Source of the DNA: Craterilacuibacter sp. RT1T
GTDB lineage: Bacteria; Pseudomonadota; Gammaproteobacteria; Burkholderiales; Chromobacteriaceae
Direction: 5' to 3'
Assembly: GCF_023502145.1 (NCBI RefSeq)
Contig: NZ_JAMFLI010000008.1
Span: forward strand, 62,001 to 126,000
Length of the DNA stretch: 64,000 nt
A program made the position numbers and the translations under genes. This document shows positions 47,934 to 54,775 of the stretch, piece by piece (position 1 is the stretch's first letter; each line of letters begins with the position of its first letter). The notes beneath the pieces were generated by a model. It had not been told where the DNA came from. It saw only the letters and a list, made by a program, of their open reading frames with translations, and ran no database searches.

Positions 47934-49772
47934 TTATTTCGGCTGGTAGCGCACGCCGACAAACCAGGTACGGCCGCCGGTGTTGTAGCCGTAAGCATTC
48001 TCGTACTCACGGTTAGTCACGTTCTCGATACGGGCGGTTGCCGTCCAGTCACGCGCGAGCTTAACGTCTGCATACAGGTTTACCTTGGCATAACCAGGCA
48101 ATTCCGCATCGAAGTCAGGGCGGCTAGCGGTGACATGATATTCGGCACCACCAATCCAGTTACCCCAGTCATAAGCTGCATTCAGCTGGGCAAAAGCATG
48201 CGCACGGCGTATCAACTGCTTGCCTGTATTGCGATCTTCCGGATCCTGCCATGTGGCTGAACCGGACAGGGTCAGTGCCCCCATACTGGACTCGCCGGCT
48301 AACGTTACCCCCTCGATACGGGCATCGCGATTGACGGCGCCCATATTATTGCCCCCACCCTGATAGATGATCAGGTTATCAATAGTGTTCTGAAACCAAG
48401 TCAACTCAGCGCGGCTGCGGGCAGAGCTCCAGCGCAGGCCTGCCTCATAATTGGTAGCCTCTTCCGGCTCCAAATTAGGGTTAGGTTTGTAAGACCCGTA
48501 CAAATTATTGAAAGTCGGAGCTTTAAAGGCCGTTCCATAACCTGCACGTGCCAGCCAGCCATCGGCAAAACGGTAGCCATAAGAAGCCTGACCTGTCGTT
48601 TTCCCTCCAAACTGGGAGTCATCATCGTGACGTAAACTGGCTTGCAACAAATGGGGGCCAAAGTCGCCGGTATAGCCGGCAAAGGCGGCCTTATTCGTGC
48701 GGCGCGTTACCGTGAAACCATTAGGCATGTATGTGGAAACACCATCTACATTCTGCTCGGTATGCACCAACCCCAATTGCAGGGAGCCCAGCTTGGTCAT
48801 CACGTCGTTTTGCCACAGCCATTCATCCTGTGTGGTTTCAAACAAACTAGCGCGTACATCCATCAGCCCATCATCAAAGCCTTCCTGCTTATCCTGCGTA
48901 CGGGCAAAACGCAAAGTGCTGTTCCAGTTATCGTTCAGCTTATTTTGCAGTTCTATGCTCTGGCCCGACAGCTTCCCCCGAATCTCATCCTGATTGACTT
49001 CGCTGACATCGTATTCGACATTGCTGAACGTCTGGAATGCGCGTGCGGTCAAGACATGCCCGGGAGCCAGAGTTTGCGCCAAATAAGCTGAATAGGCATT
49101 TTCACGATAAGCATCTCGATCCGGATTATGCTTACCCCACTCTGAATCAGAGTGGGCATTCTGTGCGGAGAAGCCACGCGTGGACTGATGGCTCAGGTTC
49201 ACACCAAAAGCCGTGTCACCCACCGAGCCATTCATGCCTAGACCCGCGATGGTGGTACCACGTTCGCCAAACCCCAAATTTGCATTGAACTTCGGTGCGC
49301 CCTCGCCCTTGCGGGTAAAGATCTGGATCACACCGCCAATGGCATCGGCACCGTAAAGACTGGATGCCGGCCCGCGCAAGATTTCAACACGGTCAATCAA
49401 CTCCAGTGGAATCTGCTGCAAGGCGGTCGTACCAGCAGAGGCCGATACAATACGCATGCCATCCACCAAAATCAGCGTGTGATTAGAATTGGCACCACGC
49501 ATAAAGACTGAAGAGCTCGTACCCATTCCGCCATTACTTACAACCTCTACCCCCGGCTGGCGCGCCAACAGTTCGGTCAGCTGGGTCGCACCAGTTTCTT
49601 CGATCTCTTCTCGCGTAATTACGGAAACATCGGACAGCACTTTAGACACCGGCGTAGCAGTGCGGGTGGCGGTGACCACCACTTCTTCGGTTTGGACAGG
49701 CGACTCGGCGGCAAAAACGGCCGGGGACAACGCAAGCGCAACGAGCGCGGCGATGGATTTCTGGTGAAACAT
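47934..49772 (-). CDS. btuB: TonB-dependent vitamin B12 receptor BtuB
   Basis: A 612-residue outer-membrane receptor. Signal peptide 1-22 (FAA), then a TonB box (EEVVVTATRT), a plug domain (LLARQPGVEVVSNGGMGTSSSVFMRG; LILVDGMRI; RVEILRGPASSLYGADAIGGV), and a 22-strand barrel ending in an aromatic-rich strand with GGRTWFVGVRYQPK, near to the BtuB C-terminus. The start at 49772 has GAGGGG 8 bases upstream. It is preceded by a cobalamin riboswitch and a terminator, so expressed when B12 is scarce. Confidence 0.95.
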   Translation of the reverse strand: MFHQKSIAALVALALSPAVFAAESPVQTEEVVVTATRTATPVSKVLSDVSVITREEIEETGATQLTELLARQPGVEVVSNGGMGTSSSVFMRGANSNHTLILVDGMRIVSASAGTTALQQIPLELIDRVEILRGPASSLYGADAIGGVIQIFTRKGEGAPKFNANLGFGERGTTIAGLGMNGSVGDTAFGVNLSHQSTRGFSAQNAHSDSEWGKHNPDRDAYRENAYSAYLAQTLAPGHVLTARAFQTFSNVEYDVSEVNQDEIRGKLSGQSIELQNKLNDNWNSTLRFARTQDKQEGFDDGLMDVRASLFETTQDEWLWQNDVMTKLGSLQLGLVHTEQNVDGVSTYMPNGFTVTRRTNKAAFAGYTGDFGPHLLQASLRHDDDSQFGGKTTGQASYGYRFADGWLARAGYGTAFKAPTFNNLYGSYKPNPNLEPEEATNYEAGLRWSSARSRAELTWFQNTIDNLIIYQGGGNNMGAVNRDARIEGVTLAGESSMGALTLSGSATWQDPEDRNTGKQLIRRAHAFAQLNAAYDWGNWIGGAEYHVTASRPDFDAELPGYAKVNLYADVKLARDWTATARIENVTNREYENAYGYNTGGRTWFVGVRYQPK

Positions 49773-49840
49773 GAACGGCACCCCTCAAAATAAAAATCGA
49801 GAAGGAGTGCAGGAAGAAATGCGCACATGGCGCGCACCTT

Positions 49841-49859
49841 AAAAACGACAATGGTCGTT
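49841..49859 (-). terminator. Riboswitch-linked terminator before btuB
   Basis: On the minus strand AACGAC-CATT-GTCGTT runs into a further T tract. It lies between the riboswitch and btuB, about 70 bases before the ATG, so it is the likely off-state terminator. Confidence 0.72.
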
Positions 49860-49911
49860 ATCGCCTCCCCGCGATACTCCAGCTAAGGACGCCAGTTCCA
49901 GCGGCGTCCGT

Positions 49912-50070
49912 GCAGGCTGGTCTCCGGGCTGGGCCAAACCAGCTTCGCGCCTTCCCGCCGAATATCGACAGTGGCTGTTGCGAAGCCTGCGTATCATCCA
50001 CCATGAATGATACGAAACCTTACCGTTGCGGGGGCAGCGCCGGATTTACACCGGCTTCCCATAACCTGCG
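49912..50070 (-). promoter_or_regulatory. Cobalamin riboswitch (btuB-cobU)
   Basis: On the minus strand the core GCTGCCCCCGCAACGGTAAG is complete, preceded by GGGAAGCCGGTG...AATCCGGC and followed by the B12 box AGCCCGGAGACCAGCCTGC. GCAGG / CCTGC (50069-50065 with 49916-49912) forms the closing stem. A second hairpin GGACGCC / GGCGTCC (49909-49887) follows. It is more canonical than the btuC riboswitch. Confidence 0.96.
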
Positions 50071-50076
50071 GCGCGC

Positions 50077-50082
50077 AGTATA
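50077..50082 (-). promoter_or_regulatory. -10 element of the btuB promoter
   Basis: TATACT on the minus strand (consensus TATAAT, one change) sits 8 bases before the first paired base of the riboswitch, right for its start site. The -35 is weak (TGGAAG at 17 bases). Confidence 0.45.
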
Positions 50083-50165
50083 TCTGGGTAAGCCGATTCC
50101 TTCCACGCCATTTGCGTCTTGCCTTATATTCCCTGACCATATAGCCCCCATACGAAAAGCCCATC

Positions 50166-51203
50166 ATGCCGACCTCGCTCCCCATCCCCGACCATGTCGC
50201 CCTGCTCGCCGCCCAATCCCGCCAGAACCGGCTGACCAAACCCACCGGCAGCCTGGGCATGCTGGAAGACATTGCCTGCCGTTTTGCAGCCTGGCAGCAA
50301 CGTGAAATCCCGCAGCTGCCACATGCGGCCATCACCGTGTTTGCCGCCGATCATGGCGTCACGGCCGAAGGCGTGTCAGCTTACCCGTCAGCCGTCACCG
50401 CCGAGATGGTGAAAAATTTTGCCGCCGGTGGCGCTGCCATCTGCGTACTGGCGCGCCAGCATCAGGCGCGGCTGGAAGTTGTCGATGTCGGCGTAGCCAG
50501 CACCTTGCCGCCCTTGGGTGAGCAGGTGGTGAACGCCAAGGTGATGGCCGGCACGCACAATCTGGCGCGACAAGCCGCCATGAGCCGCGGGCAGGTGCAA
50601 GACGCGCTAGAGGCCGGTCGTGCCGCCGCGCGCCGCGCCGTAGCGGCGGGAGCCACGCTGCTGATTGCCGGCGATATGGGCATAGGAAACACCACCGCCT
50701 CTGCTGCGCTGATCTGCCGGTTTTGCGCGTTGCCGGCTGCAACCGTGGTCGGGCGCGGCACCGGTGTGGACGATGCCGGCGTTCAACTCAAGACGCGCGT
50801 TGTCGAGGCGGCACTGGCGCGCCTGACACCGCAGGCCGAGGCGCAGGCGGTACTGGCCGAAGTGGGCGGACTGGAAATCGCAGCCATGGCCGGCTTCTAT
50901 CTGGAGGGCGCACGTTTGGGCGTACCCAGCCTGGTCGACGGTTTTATCGCTGCGGCGGCGGCGCTGGTCGCACAGGCACTGGAGCCCGACAGCATCCTGT
51001 GGCTGATGGCCAGCCACCGCTCGCAGGAAACTGGCCATCTGGCTGCGCTGGAGCATCTTGGCCTGATCCCACTGGTCGATTTCCGCCTGCGTCTGGGCGA
51101 AGGATCAGGCGCGGCTTTGGTGTTGCCGCTGATTGCCTCCGCCATTTTGCTGCACGGTGAGATGGCGACCTTTGACAGCGCCGGCGTGTCGGATAAGGCA
51201 TGA
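50166..51203 (+). CDS. cobT: Nicotinate-nucleotide-dimethylbenzimidazole phosphoribosyltransferase
   Basis: A 345-residue enzyme that activates the lower ligand dimethylbenzimidazole as alpha-ribazole phosphate. Family stretches: QNRLTKPTGSLGMLE, FAADHGVTAEGVSAYP, GDMGIGNTTASAAL, VGRGTGVDD, and the catalytic glutamate in RLRLGEGSGAAL. First of cobT-cobC-cobS, divergent from btuB and not itself downstream of a riboswitch on this strand. Ribosome-binding site weak. Confidence 0.96.
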   Translation: MPTSLPIPDHVALLAAQSRQNRLTKPTGSLGMLEDIACRFAAWQQREIPQLPHAAITVFAADHGVTAEGVSAYPSAVTAEMVKNFAAGGAAICVLARQHQARLEVVDVGVASTLPPLGEQVVNAKVMAGTHNLARQAAMSRGQVQDALEAGRAAARRAVAAGATLLIAGDMGIGNTTASAALICRFCALPAATVVGRGTGVDDAGVQLKTRVVEAALARLTPQAEAQAVLAEVGGLEIAAMAGFYLEGARLGVPSLVDGFIAAAAALVAQALEPDSILWLMASHRSQETGHLAALEHLGLIPLVDFRLRLGEGSGAALVLPLIASAILLHGEMATFDSAGVSDKA

Positions 51204-51802
51204 GTGCCTATACGCTCACGCTGCTGCGCCACGGCGAGATCGATCACGCCGGCCGCCTGATCGGCCGCACCGATCTCGCGCTCACGGCTCAAGGCTGGCA
51301 GCAGCTGCACGCAAGCTGGGCCAGCTTAAGCCGCAGCGCACCAGTTACCGCACTGGCCAGTTCGCCCCTGCAGCGCTGCCACGGTTTTGCGCTGGAATCG
51401 GCCAGCGCCTGCGCCTTGCCGCTTTATGTTGCGCCCGGCTTTGCCGAACTGGATTTCGGCGACTGGGATGGCCAGCCCTCGGCTCGGCTAGAGGCGCAGC
51501 TGCCGGGCTGGGGCCTGCGCCTGGCCGCCGGCGAGCTCTGTCCGCCCGGCGGCGAAGACTACGCCGGCTTTCGCCTGCGCATTTTGGCGGCGCTGGCGCA
51601 GTGGAATACACAAGCCACAGGCAATCACCGCGTACTGATCACCCATGGCGGCGTGATTACCCTGCTCCTGGCCGAATTGCTGGGCCTGCCGTTTAGCGCC
51701 GCACGGCTGATCTCGGTACCACGCGGCGGTTTCGCCCAGCTCTCCCTGCTCGCAGGCCATCCGGCCTATCTCACCCGCCTGGAGTCACCATGCGTAGCCT
51801 GA
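51200..51802 (+). CDS. cobC: Alpha-ribazole phosphatase-like histidine phosphatase
   Basis: A 200-residue histidine phosphatase. The catalytic motif is LLRHGEI near the start, then GRTDLALTAQG, SSPLQRC, the acid ELDFGDWDG and the second histidine in ITHGGVI. Placement between cobT and cobS, with an ATGA overlap and a 13-base overlap, indicates the CobC role of dephosphorylating alpha-ribazole phosphate or adenosylcobalamin phosphate. Confidence 0.9.
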   Translation: MSAYTLTLLRHGEIDHAGRLIGRTDLALTAQGWQQLHASWASLSRSAPVTALASSPLQRCHGFALESASACALPLYVAPGFAELDFGDWDGQPSARLEAQLPGWGLRLAAGELCPPGGEDYAGFRLRILAALAQWNTQATGNHRVLITHGGVITLLLAELLGLPFSAARLISVPRGGFAQLSLLAGHPAYLTRLESPCVA

Positions 51803-52515
51803 TTCTGGCGGTGCAGTTTCTGACCCGCCTGCCCACCCCCCAACTCAAGCACTTCGATCCGGCATGGCTGGCCGATGCCGCGCGCTGGTTTGCCGTGGTC
51901 GGCCTGCTGGTCGGCGCGCTGATTGCCTTACCGCTGTTTGCGCTAGGCCAGATCGAGCCCTGGCTGGCGGCACTGGCTGCACTATTGCTATGGGTATGGG
52001 TGACCGGCGGCCTGCATCTGGACGGACTGGCCGATCTGGCTGATGCGCTGGGGGCGGCACACAGCTCGCCGCAGCGCTTTATGGAAGTGATGAAAGACCC
52101 GCATGTCGGCAGCTTCGGCGTCATCGTGCTGGTCTGCCAGCTTGCCGCCAAACTGGTGCTGCTGATGCTGGTCGCCAGAGCCGGCTTATGGGCCGCCCTG
52201 CTGCTGGTGCCGGCCTGGGCGCGGCTGTTTGCCGTGGCCTGGTCGGCCACCCTGCCGCCCTTGGCCGCCGGCAGTGGCGAGCGCTTTGCCTGGCGCAGCC
52301 ACTGGCCTTCGTTTTTTCTGGCGGCGGCGGCGCTGGCCGGCCTGTCGGCATGGCTCTCCCCCGCTTTGCTGGCGGCACCGCTGGCGGGCCTGCTCTGGTG
52401 GGCGTATCTGAAAAATAAGCTGGGCGGAATGAGCGGTGATTGTCTGGGGGCGGGGATAGAGGTGAGCGAGACGCTGCTGCTCGTGCTACTGATCGGCGCC
52501 ACACTGATCAGTTAA
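51790..52515 (+). CDS. cobS: Adenosylcobinamide-GDP ribazoletransferase
   Basis: A 241-residue polytopic inner-membrane enzyme that joins GDP-cobinamide to alpha-ribazole, completing the nucleotide loop. It has AVQFLTRLPTP at the start, GGLHLDGLADLADAL with the metal-binding aspartates, MKDPHVGSFGV, and GGMSGDCLGAGIEVSE near the end, with about six membrane segments. Last in its operon and followed by a strong terminator. Confidence 0.95.
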   Translation: MRSLILAVQFLTRLPTPQLKHFDPAWLADAARWFAVVGLLVGALIALPLFALGQIEPWLAALAALLLWVWVTGGLHLDGLADLADALGAAHSSPQRFMEVMKDPHVGSFGVIVLVCQLAAKLVLLMLVARAGLWAALLLVPAWARLFAVAWSATLPPLAAGSGERFAWRSHWPSFFLAAAALAGLSAWLSPALLAAPLAGLLWWAYLKNKLGGMSGDCLGAGIEVSETLLLVLLIGATLIS

Positions 52516-52521
52516 AAAACT

Positions 52522-52546
52522 AAGGGCATCCATAACGGATGCCCTT
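52522..52546. terminator. Terminator between convergent cobS and speB
   Basis: A perfect 10-bp stem AAGGGCATCC / GGATGCCCTT with a 5-base loop, flanked by A-rich sequence on the left and TTTT reached at the 3' arm, so functional in both directions. Confidence 0.92.
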
Positions 52547-52561
52547 TTACTTAGCGATCAA

Positions 52562-53527
52562 TTACAGCTTGCCGGCCACCTTGCGCTGGCGCAGCACGCA
52601 TAACAGATCGCACGCAATATGTGCAGCAGCCAGGGCGGTGATTTCGCTCTGGTCAAACGGCGGCGATACTTCCACCACATCCATCCCCACCAGATTCACG
52701 CTCTCCAGACCGCGCACGATCTGCAGCGCCTGCGCGCTGGTCAGCCCGCCCGGCACCGGCGTACCGGTACCCGGTGCAAAGGCTGGATCGAGACAGTCGA
52801 TATCAAAGGTCAGATAAGTCGGGTTGTCACCCACGATGGCCTGAATGCGGCGCAGCGTTTCGGCAGCGCCAATCTCGTGCACCGTCGGCGCATCGATACG
52901 CGGGATGCCCATAAAGTCGTCATTCCAGGTACGCAAGCCGACCTGAACCGAGGTGTTCGGATCAATCAGCCCGTCTTTTACCGCCTTGTAGAACATGGTG
53001 CCGTGATTGAGGCTGTCCGGACTATCGTCGGCCCAGGTGTCGCAATGGGCATCGAAATGGATCAGGCTCAGGGGCTTGCCATACTTTTCGGCGTGCGCGA
53101 TCAACAGCGGATAAGTAATGAAATGGTCGCCGCCAAAAGTCAGCATCTTGGCGCCAGAAGCGAGGATGGTGCGCGCGTGCGCAATAATCGCGTCCTTGAT
53201 GGTCAGCGGGTTATGCGCGTCAAACCAGCAGTCGCCATAATCGATCACGGCCAGATCTTCAAACGGATCAAAACCCCAGGGAAAGGGCTTGAGTTCCGCC
53301 AGTTGCACGCTGGCGGCACGCACCGCCGCCGGCCCCAAACGCGCGCCGGGGCGGAAGGTGACCGCCAGGTCCAGCGGTACGCCGGAAACCACCACATCGG
53401 CACCGGCAAGCTCGCGCGTGTAGTTGCGGCGCATAAAGGACAGCACGCCGGCGTAAGTGTTTTCTATGGAAGAGCCGAACAGGCCGGTGCGGCGGATGGC
53501 GCCGTCACCATAAATCATCTGCGACAT
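52562..53527 (-). CDS. speB: Agmatinase
   Basis: A 321-residue ureohydrolase that converts agmatine to putrescine and urea. The Mn-binding motifs are intact: GGDHFITYP, FDAHCDTW and FDIDCLDPAFAPGTGTP. The N-terminal RPGARLGPAAVR stretch is typical of SpeB rather than arginase. Related enzymes (guanidinobutyrase, proclavaminate hydrolase) cannot be excluded. No speA is adjacent. It is divergent from a binding-protein/c-di-GMP gene pair, which may or may not be related in function. Confidence 0.88.
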   Translation of the reverse strand: MSQMIYGDGAIRRTGLFGSSIENTYAGVLSFMRRNYTRELAGADVVVSGVPLDLAVTFRPGARLGPAAVRAASVQLAELKPFPWGFDPFEDLAVIDYGDCWFDAHNPLTIKDAIIAHARTILASGAKMLTFGGDHFITYPLLIAHAEKYGKPLSLIHFDAHCDTWADDSPDSLNHGTMFYKAVKDGLIDPNTSVQVGLRTWNDDFMGIPRIDAPTVHEIGAAETLRRIQAIVGDNPTYLTFDIDCLDPAFAPGTGTPVPGGLTSAQALQIVRGLESVNLVGMDVVEVSPPFDQSEITALAAAHIACDLLCVLRQRKVAGKL

Positions 53528-53791
53528 GGTATTACCCCATGTAAATCACGCCGGGCAGTCACCGGCTACCGTCCATCTTGTACAGCCGACGGTTTAAGGC
53601 TGCCGTGCCCCATCGGCACGCACTGTAGTGTGCCCTCGACATCCGTGCTAGGCAAGAAACACTATGTGAAAATATCCATTTGTGATAACAAGTAGATATG
53701 CGATAAGATCGCGATGAGCTTGATAGGTTTTGCTTAATACAATAGCTGTTCACCAAAGAAGGTTTTCAATATTCCATTGCAGGCACAAGCC

Positions 53792-54775
53792 ATGACCTTT
53801 TCTAAATTCAGGCAACTGATTGTCACCTTGCTGTTGATTGGACTGGCAGCCTGTGATGGTGAACAAGCATCCATTTCCGCCATTACCGCATCGGCCCCAG
53901 CCTCCGCCGCATCCGGCAGCTCGAATGGCCTGCAGGTGTCGCTGGTCATGAAAACCCTGACCAATCCCTTCTTTATCGAAATGGAAAAAGGGGCGCGCCG
54001 CGCCGCGCAGGAAACCGGTACCCGGCTGGAGGTCAAAACCGCGACACAAGAAACCTCTATCGAACAGCAAATCAAGATTGTCGAAGATACGGTCAAGCGT
54101 GGCACCGATGCGATCGTGATTGCACCGGGTGACTCGGTACGTCTGGTGCCCGCCCTCAAGCAGGCACAACAAGCCGGCATCCATATCGTCAATATCGACA
54201 ACCGGCTGGACGCACGGGCCATGGTGGCACAAGGCATGCGTCCGGTGCCTTTTATCAGCATCGATAACGAAGCCGCCGCTTTTGCATCGGCCATGGAACT
54301 GAGCCGCCGTCTGCCGGCACACGCGGCAGTTGCCATTATCGGCGGCATTCCATCCGCCGATAATGCAAAGCAACGCAGCTTAGGCGCACAGCGCGCCTTC
54401 CAGCAGGCCGGCATGCAGCTCGTGGCTAACAAAAGCGCCTACTGGAAAATAGACGATGCTTACACGGTCACCCAGTCCTTGCTGAAACAGCACCCCAATC
54501 TGCGCGGCATTTTCTGTGCCAACGATATGATGGCGATCGGCGCCCGCAAATATCTGACCGATAGCAAGCGCGCACACATCCTTGTCGCCGGCTTCGATGC
54601 CATTCCCGATGCCCGTCTGGCACTTGCTCGTGGCGAACTGGTCGCATCCATGGACCAGCAAGGCAATGAGCAAGGCTATCAGGGTGTTAAAACTGCGCTT
54701 GCCATGCTAGCGGGCAAGCGGGTACCCGGCGAGTTGCTGATCGACTCCGTTCTTGTGCGCGGCACGACTCCGTAA
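53792..54775 (+). CDS. Sugar-type periplasmic binding lipoprotein
   Basis: A 327-residue type I binding protein of the RbsB class. It has a lipoprotein signal peptide with lipobox LAAC (Cys21), an Ala/Ser-rich linker, then the core VSLVMKTLTNPFFIEMEKGARRAA, the paired domain motifs DAIVIAPGD, IDNEAAAF, and ANDMMAIGA. There are no ABC permease or ATPase genes next to it. Its TAA shares a base with the ATG of the next gene, so it is probably the sensory partner of that membrane protein. The ATG at 53792 is preferred over a TTG at 53777. Confidence 0.85.
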   Translation: MTFSKFRQLIVTLLLIGLAACDGEQASISAITASAPASAASGSSNGLQVSLVMKTLTNPFFIEMEKGARRAAQETGTRLEVKTATQETSIEQQIKIVEDTVKRGTDAIVIAPGDSVRLVPALKQAQQAGIHIVNIDNRLDARAMVAQGMRPVPFISIDNEAAAFASAMELSRRLPAHAAVAIIGGIPSADNAKQRSLGAQRAFQQAGMQLVANKSAYWKIDDAYTVTQSLLKQHPNLRGIFCANDMMAIGARKYLTDSKRAHILVAGFDAIPDARLALARGELVASMDQQGNEQGYQGVKTALAMLAGKRVPGELLIDSVLVRGTTP

